Notes: generated from the letters alone by a model not told the origin. 21,886 nucleotides of DNA from Clostridiales bacterium (GCA_019417465.1 DXVF01000021.1:1-21886); one strand, 5' to 3'; counted from the first letter of the stretch, positions 7,463 through 15,241 are shown. Translations and numbers: made by a program.

Positions 7463-7491
7463 ATTATATCATACATTCTCTTTGCTTTCAC
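7463..7491 (-). promoter_or_regulatory. Promoter of the VanRS-like operon
   Basis: On the minus strand an extended -10 TGATATAAT covers the -10 at 7468-7463. GTGAAA lies 17 bp upstream at 7491-7486. The transcript leader would be about 15 bases, with GAAGG as ribosome binding site before the ATG at 7441. Confidence 0.65.
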
Positions 7492-7505
7492 TCTTTTTAC
7501 TAAAT

Positions 7506-7570
7506 GTAAGAAAAAGTTAAGATTTATTTAAGTATTTGTTAAAACTTTCTTCCTTTTTATTTTATATAAT
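7506..7570 (+). promoter_or_regulatory. Phased operator and promoter of the C39-like gene
   Basis: Four five-base half-sites lie on the same strand at exact 11-bp spacing: GTAAG at 7506, TTAAG at 7517, TTAAG at 7528 and TTAAA at 7539. The -10 TATAAT follows at 7565-7570 without a good -35. Direct repeats spaced by one helical turn are the classical binding layout of OmpR/PhoB-family regulators. The site lies between the VanR-like gene and the C39-like gene and can serve both. Confidence 0.65.
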
Positions 7571-7598
7571 AAGGACAAGTTACAAGGAGGATTAGAAT

Positions 7599-8375
7599 AT
7601 GAAACAAAAAACACAGAAAAGAAAAAAGAGAAAATTAAATTTTAAAAGAATATTATTTTTGATATTATTTATAGTTGCTATAATATATATTTATAATAAA
7701 AGTAATAATAATCAAATTATAGATAAATCTCCATTACCTAATATCTTTAATAATTCTGACTACAAAACAATAAAACAAGATAAAAATGATAATTATTCTG
7801 GAATAGGTCAAGAAAAAGTAAAAAACAAAGATGGATATTTTACAACATTCACAACCGAAGAAAAAAACAAAAAAACATATATTGAATATAAACAAAATGG
7901 TAATTCTTCTTGGGCAAACAAAGAATATTGGGGTGGAACTATGGCTGAAAATGGTTGTGGAATTACTGTGATGTCAACAATATTAAGTGGCTATAATAAA
8001 AAATATACTCCTGATGATCTTAGAGAAAAATATTATCCAGTTATAGATTATGATAAACTTTCAAAGGAATTGTCTTCTGTTTACGGTATTGATAATTCGG
8101 ATTTTTACTATGATTCTGTTCACTTGTCTGACAAAAAAATTGTAGAGCATTTAAAAACTAATAGACCAATTATTATTTGTGTATGGAATAAACCTAATGA
8201 AAATCGTTGGACTACTACTTCTCATTATATGGCTTTACTTGCTACTGATGGAAAAGGAATGGTTTATGTTTCTAATCCAAATGGTGGAGAAAATAATAGT
8301 AAAAGTTCTGGTTGGTATGAATTAGATGAGGTAATTCCTTATATTGCAAAAGCATTATATATTGAAAAATATTAA
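7599..8375 (+). CDS. Membrane-anchored C39-like cysteine peptidase
   Basis: A 258-residue protein and the only plus-strand gene. A highly basic N-terminus (residues 1-17) is followed by one transmembrane segment (18-32), placing the rest outside the cell. A charged, flexible stretch leads to a C39_2-like papain-fold domain. Catalytic candidates are Cys120 in AENGCGITVMSTILSGY, His209 in TTSHYMALLA and Asn226 in VYVSNPNGG. There is no ABC transporter fused to it, so it is not a bacteriocin-exporting C39 protein. A strong AAGGAGG lies 8 nt before the ATG. Divergence from the VanRS-like operon with a shared operator suggests that it is that system's target. It may cleave an envelope protein or a peptide, but the substrate is unknown. 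Confidence 0.8.
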   Translation: MKQKTQKRKKRKLNFKRILFLILFIVAIIYIYNKSNNNQIIDKSPLPNIFNNSDYKTIKQDKNDNYSGIGQEKVKNKDGYFTTFTTEEKNKKTYIEYKQNGNSSWANKEYWGGTMAENGCGITVMSTILSGYNKKYTPDDLREKYYPVIDYDKLSKELSSVYGIDNSDFYYDSVHLSDKKIVEHLKTNRPIIICVWNKPNENRWTTTSHYMALLATDGKGMVYVSNPNGGENNSKSSGWYELDEVIPYIAKALYIEKY

Positions 8376-8426
8376 CTAAATAGATTATCCTCAATATGTA
8401 AAGTTATTTTCATCTATTACAAGAAA

Positions 8427-8454
8427 AAAGAATAGTTTTTTACAACTATTCTTT
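8427..8454. terminator. Bidirectional terminator
   Basis: An 11-bp perfect stem pairs AAAGAATAGTT (8427-8437) with AACTATTCTTT (8444-8454) around a 6-nt loop. It lies between the convergent C39-like gene (ends 8375) and TVP38-like gene (ends 8463). T-rich sequence follows on both strands. Confidence 0.85.
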
Positions 8455-8462
8455 GAAATTTT

Positions 8463-9182
8463 TTATTTAATTGTTTTTATTGCCTTTTCTGTGATTTTAT
8501 CTTTATCAAATTTATTAATAACAAATACAACAATTGCTACCAAAATGAATACTGCTGCATACAAAATTATACTCATTTTCCAATCACCTATTGCTAGATT
8601 TTCTCCTGCTAATGTTGATGATATAACAGATGGAAATCTTGCCAAACTTGATATTAGTATAAATCTAATTGGCTTTATTGGTAATAGTCCTGCAATATAT
8701 ACTAATAAATCTTTTGGTGTACCTGGTATTAAGAATAAGATCAACATTATCATTTCTATTTTCTTTGGATTTTGAAACAATTTACTATTTTCAATTTTAG
8801 AAACTTTTTTCTCATCACAAAAATCATATACAAATTTTCTACCAAACTTTCTTACTAAAAAAAATATTGTTGTAGATATTATAAATGCTGAAATCATAAT
8901 AAATATTGTTCCCCAAAATCCACCATAACACATTCCTGCAAGTATTTCTATTGGTTCTCCTGGTACTATTATCAAAAATATTTGTGCTACTTGAAGTCCA
9001 AATAATGATAACATTCCTATTATTCCTGAGCTTTCCACTTTATCTTTAAAAGCTATTTGACCTTCTAATGAAGATAAATCTTTCATTACAGGAAACAAGT
9101 ATGTGGTAATTCCTATAAATAATATTAATACTAATATTGCTAAAATAATTTTAAATACTTTTATTTTTGTTTTCCTACTCAT
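8463..9182 (-). CDS. TVP38/TMEM64 (DedA/VTT-domain) membrane protein
   Basis: A 239-residue polytopic membrane protein. An N-terminal transmembrane helix (about 10-30) is followed by the VTT-domain core: QIFLIIVPGEPIEILAGMCYGGFWG, then a hydrophobic helix, then LFLIPGTPKDLLVYIAGLLP and FILISSLARFPSVISSTLAGENLAIGDW, and a last helix near 205-225. The two glycine/proline re-entrant motifs are typical of the TVP38/DedA superfamily. Members act in lipid movement (several are undecaprenyl-phosphate or phospholipid flippases or scramblases) and affect resistance to membrane-active compounds. The start overlaps the previous stop by 4 bases (ATGA), so it is translationally coupled and is the last gene of the BceAB operon. 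Confidence 0.9.
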   Translation of the reverse strand: MSRKTKIKVFKIILAILVLILFIGITTYLFPVMKDLSSLEGQIAFKDKVESSGIIGMLSLFGLQVAQIFLIIVPGEPIEILAGMCYGGFWGTIFIMISAFIISTTIFFLVRKFGRKFVYDFCDEKKVSKIENSKLFQNPKKIEMIMLILFLIPGTPKDLLVYIAGLLPIKPIRFILISSLARFPSVISSTLAGENLAIGDWKMSIILYAAVFILVAIVVFVINKFDKDKITEKAIKTIK

Positions 9183-9769
9183 GCAATCCCTTCTTTTTTT
9201 GTATATGTTGATAGATTTTCTATTAAAATCTTCGCTACATCTAATTTTGTTTCATTATATTTTCTTAAAAGTCCATTATATATTTCTTGTGAACCTTCTA
9301 AATTTTTAAAATCTTCTGGTTTTATTATTGTTGGTAACTCCATATTTATATTTGCTTTTTCAATAACATATTTTACAAATTCAGCACAATAAAAAGATTT
9401 TTCTTTTCCTATCTTTTTATGAAATCCTACAGCAAATAATCCAATGATATTAAATTTATAATCTTCTTTATTTATTTCAATCTGCTTTATATTATTTTTT
9501 AATTTCTCATACTGCTCTTCTGTTACTTCATAAGAATATACTTTTGCTTTCGTTTTATAAAATCTTTTATATGTTCCTTTATCTATATATTCATGTACAA
9601 AGCCACCCCAAAAAGGATTATATGGATGTAGTCTTCCAAAACTATACATTTCTTGTAATTCATTATCTAGTGCAATAGAAACATGAGAAAATTCATCTTT
9701 TGTGTATGATTTTATTATTTTTGATAATGTTGTTCCTGTATGTGTTAAAACTATATATATTTTTTTCAT
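9179..9769 (-). CDS. YiiX/permuted papain-like (NlpC/P60-superfamily) protein
   Basis: A 196-residue protein without an obvious signal peptide. The order of the active-site motifs is permuted: His29 comes first in EFSHVSIAL, and the Cys comes late (Cys128 in KSFYCAEFVKYVIEKA). This is the arrangement of the YiiX/YebB-LRAT group of NlpC/P60-superfamily proteins. Reported activities in the group include amidase, acyltransferase and thioesterase reactions. The first strand (KKIYIVLTHTGT) and FWGGFVHE fit the same fold. It starts 2 bases after the permease gene and overlaps the TVP38-like gene by 4 bases, so it belongs to the BceAB operon. Its placement suggests a role in processing a lipid- or peptidoglycan-linked amide in response to envelope stress, which is an inference. 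Confidence 0.75.
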   Translation of the reverse strand: MKKIYIVLTHTGTTLSKIIKSYTKDEFSHVSIALDNELQEMYSFGRLHPYNPFWGGFVHEYIDKGTYKRFYKTKAKVYSYEVTEEQYEKLKNNIKQIEINKEDYKFNIIGLFAVGFHKKIGKEKSFYCAEFVKYVIEKANINMELPTIIKPEDFKNLEGSQEIYNGLLRKYNETKLDVAKILIENLSTYTKKEGIA

Positions 9770-9771
9770 TT

Positions 9772-11817
9772 CTATCTACCTTCTTCTATATTTCTAGTAA
9801 ATTGTACATCTGTTGCAATAAAATAAATTCCATATACTATTATAAACATTCCATAAATTATGCCTATATTTTTTAAGATTTCTTCTGTTGTTACAGCTAT
9901 CTTGAATATTTCTCCAACACTTAATATTGTAGGAATACTTACTATAAATGGTAAAAACATTGGTATTGCAAAATAGAAGAATAGTTGTTTAAATATTGTT
10001 CTATTCATTTCTAGCTCATCCATTCCTAATTTTTTTAGTAGAGTATATCTATATTTATATTTTTCTGAATCACTTAATTGTTGTATTGCTAAAAGTGTTG
10101 CTGTTGCCATTACAAATATTAATGCTACATAAAATGCTAAAAATGATATGATTGCATAAAATGATTTTGCTTGACTTGTTCTTGCACCTCGAGTTTGAAC
10201 ATTTCCTTGCGGAATCTCACTACTATATTCATATATTCCATTCAAATCTTCTCTTGTAACTTGTTTATATTCCTTTGGGATAATATCATATAAATCTTCA
10301 TAGAATTTTTCATCAGTTGTTTCTTCAGTTTGAACAATGAAATTATTTTGGGAATCGAAAGTAAATATAGGAGATTCTTCAGCATTTCTTAATTCTTGAT
10401 CTTCTTTATTTATTGCATTTATTAAATTTTCTGGAACTATAACTGTATAAATATATCCATTAAATCCTACCTGTCCTAAATTATCATCTATTACATCTTT
10501 TATAACCATATTTTGATTTGCAATTTTTATATTGTTATTTTCTTTTGTATATTCATCAAATCCCTTTTTAGCTGTTTTTAAACAATTTATAATTATTTCA
10601 TTTTCTTTTAAATCTACTCTTTCAAGTCCAAGTATTTCTCTTAATCTATTATAATCATTAACACCTATTACATATTCAATTTTTTCTCTGCTTTGACTTT
10701 CAAATGGTGTATTTTCTAAAGCTTTTGATAATCCCAATGTTTTTATACAATATAGTCTATATTCGTGCATAGCTGTTACTTTTGCATTTGCTTCTATATA
10801 TTCTTTATATTTTGTAAAATCACTATCATTTGCACTTATCATTATCTCAAAAGGATAACCCATTTCAATTTCATTATTTAACATATTATTCATTAGAAGA
10901 GCGGCATTTCCACCAATTAATATTATTGTAAACATAAATGCTATTGTTCCCATTGTAACACTCATTGTATTAATTTTCGATGTCAAATTTCTATATAAAA
11001 ACATATTATCTTTTTTATATTTTCTAGCTTTATTCTTTAAAAATCTTTTTACTATAAAATTTGAAAGACTAATATAAAACAAATAGATTCCTACTATCAG
11101 TAATATAACTGCTGTAAAAATATCTCTGCCTGTATTATCTAAATTAGTAAATGCTCTATGATTAATAAGTAATGCTAACCCTAATAAGATTAATGAAATT
11201 ATAAATACTACTATATTTCCTTTTGACTTTTTTATAATATTATTCTCATTTTTCTTGTCTGCATATAATAGGTCATATACCTTTGTTTTCTTTATTTTTC
11301 TTCTACAATTTAATAAAACTAATACAAATATCCCAAAAAAGTATGCTGCTGTTATTCCTACTGCCTTTATACTAAATGCTATCTTGATTTCGTAAGGTTG
11401 ATTAAATAAATTCATAATAATTGAAGTCAATATTTGAAATAAGAATGTTCCTGTAATAACCCCAACAACAAATGCCACTACTCCAATTACCAAGTTTTCT
11501 AATGTGAACATATTTGATATGTCTTTTTTTTCTATTCCTAATACTTGATATGTTCCAAATTCTTTGCTTCTTTTCTCTAACATAAATTTCATTGTATAAT
11601 TAATAAGCCAAGCCATTACAAATGCAATAATTACGCTAATCCCAGTTATAGCCTTTGAGAAATGTTCCATAGTAGATGATAATTCACTTATATCTTCTGA
11701 TACTGCAATTGAGTTAAAACTAAACATCAATGCCACAGATATAATAACTGTTATAAAATAAATCACATAATCTTTTGCCTGTCTTTTGGCATTTCTAATT
11801 GATAATTTACCTAACAT
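9772..11817 (-). CDS. BceB-type (YxdM-like) ABC transporter permease
   Basis: About 681 residues. The start is placed at the ATG at 11817, 8 nt after GGAGGTGA; a TTG-initiated reading 18 bases upstream lacks its own site. The topology matches BceB: ten transmembrane segments, seven of them before residue ~310 (around 16-36, 58-78, 107-127, 150-170, 200-218, 232-252 and 285-306). A large outer domain of about 230 residues lies between TM7 and TM8, and the last three segments are near the C-terminus. The start LSIRNAKRQAKDY and the KRSKEFGTYQVLGIEKKDI segment are typical FtsX/BceB features. The outer domain is thought to contact the peptide or its lipid target and to signal to the partner kinase. 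Its reading frame is intact, although the partner ATPase gene is frameshifted. The start overlaps the ATPase stop by 11 bases. Confidence 0.9.
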   Translation of the reverse strand: MLGKLSIRNAKRQAKDYVIYFITVIISVALMFSFNSIAVSEDISELSSTMEHFSKAITGISVIIAFVMAWLINYTMKFMLEKRSKEFGTYQVLGIEKKDISNMFTLENLVIGVVAFVVGVITGTFLFQILTSIIMNLFNQPYEIKIAFSIKAVGITAAYFFGIFVLVLLNCRRKIKKTKVYDLLYADKKNENNIIKKSKGNIVVFIISLILLGLALLINHRAFTNLDNTGRDIFTAVILLIVGIYLFYISLSNFIVKRFLKNKARKYKKDNMFLYRNLTSKINTMSVTMGTIAFMFTIILIGGNAALLMNNMLNNEIEMGYPFEIMISANDSDFTKYKEYIEANAKVTAMHEYRLYCIKTLGLSKALENTPFESQSREKIEYVIGVNDYNRLREILGLERVDLKENEIIINCLKTAKKGFDEYTKENNNIKIANQNMVIKDVIDDNLGQVGFNGYIYTVIVPENLINAINKEDQELRNAEESPIFTFDSQNNFIVQTEETTDEKFYEDLYDIIPKEYKQVTREDLNGIYEYSSEIPQGNVQTRGARTSQAKSFYAIISFLAFYVALIFVMATATLLAIQQLSDSEKYKYRYTLLKKLGMDELEMNRTIFKQLFFYFAIPMFLPFIVSIPTILSVGEIFKIAVTTEEILKNIGIIYGMFIIVYGIYFIATDVQFTRNIEEGR

Positions 11818-12575
11818 CTCTTGTATCACCTCCAAGAAGTGCTAAAACATCTAGTATTTCATTATAAAATTCTTTTCTTTGTTTTTCTCCTTTTTCTATT
11901 TTATTAAAGATTTTTCCATCTTTTAAAAATAGTATTTTACTACAATAACTAGCTGATAATGGATCATGTGTAACCATTAATATAGTTGCTTTCATTTTTG
12001 TATTCATATCTTCCATTATTTCTAATAATTGCCTTGCTGATTTAGAATCCAATGCTCCTGTTGGTTCATCTGCAAGTATTATTTTAGGATTATTTACAAT
12101 CGCTCTTGCTGAAGCACATCTTTGTTTTTGTCCTCCTGATACTTGATATGGATATTTATTTAAAATATCTTCTATACCTAATTTTTTAGCAATTTCTTGT
12201 GTTTTTATATCTATTTCTTTTTCTTGTATTTTATTTATTGTTAATATTAGTGCAATATTTTCTTCTATTGTTAATGTGTCTAGCAAATTAAAGTCTTGAA
12301 ATATAAAACCTAGATTTTCTCTTCTAAATTTTGCAATATCTTGTTCTTTTATTTCTGTAATGTCTTGTTTTCCAAGATAAATATGTCCACTACTAACATT
12401 ATCTATCGTAGAAATACAATTTAATAATGTTGTTTTTCCGAGAACCTGATGCTCCCATTATTCCAATAAATTCTCCTTCTTCTACATCAAAGCTAATTCC
12501 ATCTATTGCTTTTGTTATATTGTCTTTGTTTCCATAGTATTTTTGTATTTTCTCTACTTTTAGTATTTTTTCCAA
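11807..12575 (-). pseudogene. BceA-type ABC ATPase with a single-base frameshift in Walker A
   Basis: Two reading frames together encode one complete BceA-like ATPase of about 256 residues. The first runs from a TTG start at 12575 (AAGGAG 8 nt upstream) through KIQKYYGNKD and EGEFIGIMGASGS, then leaves the frame. If one extra C on the minus strand (position 12440) is removed, the sequence continues GKTTLLNCISTIDN and then FIFQDFNLLDTL (Q-loop), VSGGQKQR (signature), IILADEPTGALDS (Walker B and D-loop) and MVTHD (H-loop). No other lesion is visible. The open frame without correction ends at 12399. This is either a recent inactivating mutation, which would disable energy supply to the transporter, or a sequencing error. 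Everything around it (operator, permease, kinase, regulator) is intact, which makes an error or a very recent event more likely. Confidence 0.85.
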
Positions 12576-12597
12576 AATAACCACTCCTTACTTTCAA

Positions 12598-12676
12598 TGT
12601 TTACAATCTCCTTTTAGTCGATTGCATAAGTTATTCGTACAGTCACTTTTGTTCCTTACGACTAACTTAATTATAA
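12598..12676 (-). other. 5' leader of the BceAB operon, homologous to the leader at 20.5 kb
   Basis: The first 19 bases (TTATAATTAAGTTAGTCGT, 12676-12658) are identical to those of the leader at 20557-20539. Further blocks match in the same order at nearly the same distance: TACG(A/G)ATAAC (12639-12630) and AG(G/A)AGATTGT (12612-12603). Within the leader TTAGTCG and CGACTAA (12659-12665 and 12614-12620) can pair, as can AAGTTA and TAACTT. It could be a structured 5' UTR or simply a duplicated promoter region. Confidence 0.55.
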
Positions 12677-12738
12677 TCTCTTTTTTAGCTTTTTCATATA
12701 GAAGTAACTTGCATTTATCTTACAGTTTTGTAAGATAA
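12670..12738 (-). promoter_or_regulatory. Promoter and BceR-type operator of the BceAB operon (site C)
   Basis: The -10 TATAAT is at 12675-12670 with no good -35. The operator is a 10-bp-arm palindrome, TTATCTTACA-N4-TGTAAGATAA at 12715-12738, containing the exact TTACA-N4-TGTAA core. A degenerate half-site CTTGC lies 11 bp away at 12708-12712. Counted from the TCTTAC half-site at 12718, the repeat is 43 bp from the -10, as at sites A and B. This is the best palindrome of the four and sits in front of the transporter, as expected for the primary target. Confidence 0.85.
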
Positions 12739-12744
12739 AAAATT

Positions 12745-12765
12745 TCCCTTTCATAATAAAAGGGA
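12745..12765 (-). terminator. Terminator of the BceRS operon
   Basis: TCCCTTT (12745-12751) and AAAGGGA (12759-12765) form a 7-bp stem with a 7-nt loop. On the minus strand it starts right after the kinase stop codon (TAA at 12766-12768) and is followed by AATTTTTTATC. The T-tract runs directly into operator C. Confidence 0.8.
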
Positions 12766-13776
12766 TTACTCATTTATCTTCTTATTTCTTGGTATTGTAA
12801 TTATCATCTCTGTATATTGATTTTCAATACTTTCAGCCTGCAATTCCATTCCAATCTCTTCACATAACCTTTTGCATAAATATAGTCCAATTCCTGTAGA
12901 TTTTTTCTGATTTCTTCCATTTGTTCCTGTAAATCCTTTGTCAAATATTCTATCTATTTCGCTTTTCTTTATTCCCATACCATTATCTTTTATTTTTAAT
13001 TTTACATTTTCTTTATTTTCTATTGTTTCAATTACTATTGTAGCATTTATTTCTTTTTTATATTTAATACTGTTTATTATAATCTGATTTAATATAAACT
13101 CTAACCATTTTTCATCTGAATATGCTAATACATTAGTATTTTTCAACTCTACTTTCATATTGTTTTGTATCATAATTTTTTTATTTCTTGATAATACATT
13201 TTTTATAACATCTGATAATTGTATTTGTCTTATCATAAAATCATTTGATACTTGATCTAACCTCGCATAAAATAATGCTTGTTCTACATAGTTATTTATT
13301 TCTTCTATTTCTTCATCTATTTTGTTTGTGATTTCCGACTTATTATTTTCACATAATAATTTTGTAGATGTAATAGGAATTTTTATTTCATGTACCCAAC
13401 TTTCTATATATTCTTTATACTCTTTTTGTGTATTTTTAACATCTGTTACATTTTCAAGCATAGATTTATTAGCTCTTTTTAGTAATTTGTAATATGATAA
13501 ATTTTCTTCTCTTTTTGGTTTATCTATTACTTCTGATATGAGATATTTTTCATCTAGTCCATCCATTATATTTTCAATATTTTTTATATACTTGTTTTTC
13601 TTCCAGTAATTTATAACAATTCCTGCGACAAAGAAAATTAAAGATATTGTGATTATTACAATACTTATATCTTTATCTACTTGCATTGCTCTTGTATAAG
13701 CTATTATAATCATACAATAAACAATAAAACCCAATATATAATTTATTTTGTCTTTTATATATCTACTAAATTTCAT
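12766..13776 (-). CDS. BceS-type (intramembrane-sensing) histidine kinase
   Basis: A 336-residue kinase. Two transmembrane helices (about 13-29 and 37-57) are separated by fewer than 10 residues, so there is no sensor domain outside the cell; this is the hallmark of BceS/GraS-type kinases that sense through their ABC transporter. The H-box is ESWVHEIKIPITS with His129, again of the BceS kind. The ATPase domain has an N-box-like segment (FILNQIIINSIKYKK), G1 (IKDNGMGIKKSEI), F-box (IFDKGFTGTNGR) and G2 (STGIGLYLCKRLCEEIG). The gene overlaps the regulator gene by 4 bases and ends just before operator C of the BceAB operon. The partner transporter is expected to be the neighbouring BceAB. Confidence 0.92.
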   Translation of the reverse strand: MKFSRYIKDKINYILGFIVYCMIIIAYTRAMQVDKDISIVIITISLIFFVAGIVINYWKKNKYIKNIENIMDGLDEKYLISEVIDKPKREENLSYYKLLKRANKSMLENVTDVKNTQKEYKEYIESWVHEIKIPITSTKLLCENNKSEITNKIDEEIEEINNYVEQALFYARLDQVSNDFMIRQIQLSDVIKNVLSRNKKIMIQNNMKVELKNTNVLAYSDEKWLEFILNQIIINSIKYKKEINATIVIETIENKENVKLKIKDNGMGIKKSEIDRIFDKGFTGTNGRNQKKSTGIGLYLCKRLCEEIGMELQAESIENQYTEMIITIPRNKKINE

Positions 13777-14441
13777 AATTTGTATCCTTGACCTCTCTTT
13801 GTTTCAATCAAATTTTCTACTCCAATTTCTTTTAATTTTTCCCTTAATCTCGTTATAACAACACTTAAACTATTATCATCTGCATACACTTCATTATCCC
13901 ATAAATAATCTATAATCTCTGTTCTTGGTATGATTCGGTCTGTATTTTTAAGTAAAAAATATAATGTTTTAATTTCTGTTTTTGTAAGTTCTATTTCTTT
14001 ATCATTATATTTTATTTGTGATTTCAGAATATCTAATGTTATTCCTTTATATTCTACTTTACTTGATTTTTGTTCTTTAGGATAAACTCTATTTAATAAG
14101 TTTTGTATTCTTGCTAATAGAACAGGCACATTATATGGCTTTTCTATATAGTCATCTCCACCTAGCATAATTCCATTTAATTCATCCATTGAGCTATTTC
14201 TACTTGTTACAAATATAATTGGAAGTTTTGATTTCGTTCTTATTTTACTACATATTTCATATCCACTTTTGTTTGGCAAATTTATATCTAACAATATTAA
14301 GTGGCATTGTTCTTCTAGTATTTGTTTTTCTATATTTTCAAAATTGGTAACTACTTTTACTTCATAGCCATTATTTTGTAGTAATATTTTTAATTCTTCT
14401 CTTATTTCAATATCATCTTCGACTATCATAATTTTATACAT
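13773..14441 (-). CDS. BceR-type response regulator
   Basis: A 222-residue OmpR-family regulator. The receiver domain has EDD at 8-10, phospho-acceptor Asp52 (LILLDINLPNKSG), Thr in FVTSRN and Lys in IEKPYNVPVLLARI. The winged helix is in the C-terminal ~95 residues (EIELTKTEIKTLYFLLKN, VYADDNSLSVVITRLREKL, ETKRGQGYKL). The GGDDYIEKPYN and NSLSVVITRLR segments are typical of the BceR/GraR group. BceR-family regulators bind TNACA-N4-TGTAA inverted repeats, and four such sites occur in this window. It is first in an operon with the kinase. AAAGAGGAAAC precedes the ATG. Confidence 0.92.
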   Translation of the reverse strand: MYKIMIVEDDIEIREELKILLQNNGYEVKVVTNFENIEKQILEEQCHLILLDINLPNKSGYEICSKIRTKSKLPIIFVTSRNSSMDELNGIMLGGDDYIEKPYNVPVLLARIQNLLNRVYPKEQKSSKVEYKGITLDILKSQIKYNDKEIELTKTEIKTLYFLLKNTDRIIPRTEIIDYLWDNEVYADDNSLSVVITRLREKLKEIGVENLIETKRGQGYKL

Positions 14442-14464
14442 TTTGTTTCCTCTTTTCCTGTATT

Positions 14465-14473
14465 ATTATACCA
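14465..14473 (-). promoter_or_regulatory. Extended -10 promoter of the BceRS operon
   Basis: TGGTATAAT on the minus strand (14473-14465) is a full extended -10, with no clear -35. No BceR-type repeat is present, which suggests constitutive low-level expression of the regulator and kinase separate from the regulated targets. Confidence 0.6.
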
Positions 14474-14498
14474 CTTTTTCTGCTATTTTAATATAGTT

Positions 14499-15140
14499 TT
14501 ATTTATTTCTCTTATTGGCAAATATACGATCCATATATTCATCTGGATAATATTTATCTAAAAATACATCTAATTTATTTTCACAATCCATATTTTTTCT
14601 TCTTTCAGATTGTCTGTCTGCTGCAAAACAGGAAATAGTTATATTAAATATCATAAATATAGAAAATAGCACAGTTACAATTTTTGTCCAATTGTTATCC
14701 AACTTTTGTATTAATTTTTCTATAAAAGGTTCAATATAAGTAATGTATAAAATTCCTGCAATTCCCCAATAAGTACAATGTAACAAACTCGTTCTACCAT
14801 TTATATTAAATTTAAGATAAGAATAATCCCATGATATTGTTCCAAATGCTTTTTCTTGAATAACAGAACATAAATATTCTGTTATTCCACCTAATAACAT
14901 ACTTGTTAGAAATACTATTTTCTTGTCTTTAGTTTTAATTAATTTAAAAGCAATGTAATATATTATTCCACCTATTCCATATACAGGTGTAAAAGGTCCA
15001 TATATTAATCCTTGTCTTGATTCAAAATATCCTTTTTGAAATAATACTACTATCATTTCAAATATATATCCTAATATACTTCCAATTATAAATACCCAAA
15101 ATGTTATTATTAATTCTTTTAATATCTTCTTTTTCTCCAT
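14499..15140 (-). CDS. CmpB-like putative ABC transporter membrane protein (PF06541 type)
   Basis: A 213-residue membrane protein with about five transmembrane segments. Family motifs are SILGYIFEMIV near the first helix, RQGLIYGPFTPVYGIGGIIYY (about 42-62), GGITEYLCSVIQEKAFGTISWDYS (about 84-107), and NGRTSLLHCTYWGIAGILY (about 113-131). The charged C-terminal tail (about 175-213) is cytoplasmic. Despite the family name, no transporter function is proven and no ATPase is linked to it. It stands between the VncRS-like and BceRS operons. Its promoter carries BceR-type site B, so it looks like a target of the BceRS system. The start is at ATG 15140 with TGGAG about 9 nt upstream. Confidence 0.85.
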   Translation of the reverse strand: MEKKKILKELIITFWVFIIGSILGYIFEMIVVLFQKGYFESRQGLIYGPFTPVYGIGGIIYYIAFKLIKTKDKKIVFLTSMLLGGITEYLCSVIQEKAFGTISWDYSYLKFNINGRTSLLHCTYWGIAGILYITYIEPFIEKLIQKLDNNWTKIVTVLFSIFMIFNITISCFAADRQSERRKNMDCENKLDVFLDKYYPDEYMDRIFANKRNK

Positions 15141-15166
15141 TTAATTGCTCCATACTTTTTTTGTTA

Positions 15167-15232
15167 ATTATATCTCACTATTTTGTTACTTGGTATTGAT
15201 TTACCTTACATTAATCTTACAATTTTGTAAGA
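15167..15232 (-). promoter_or_regulatory. Promoter and BceR-type operator of the CmpB-like gene (site B)
   Basis: The -10 TATAAT is at 15172-15167, with TACCAA 17 bp upstream. The operator is a perfect palindrome with 8-bp arms, TCTTACAA-TT-TTGTAAGA at 15215-15232, containing TTACA-N4-TGTAA. An added CCTTAC half-site lies exactly 11 bp away at 15204-15209. The repeat starts 43 bp from the -10, the same as sites A and C. Confidence 0.85.
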
Positions 15233-15241
15233 TTAATAAAA

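Noticed and set aside
7497..7509. Fifth BceR-type site (TTAC-N5-GTAA) upstream of the VanRS-like operon
   Set aside because: The spacing is one base short of the N6 seen at A-D, the arms are only 4 bp, and the left arm lacks the following A. The 11-bp phased repeats explain the sequence better.
7599..8375. C39-type bacteriocin export peptidase
   Set aside because: The protein has a single N-terminal membrane anchor, no ABC transporter domains and no double-glycine precursor gene nearby.
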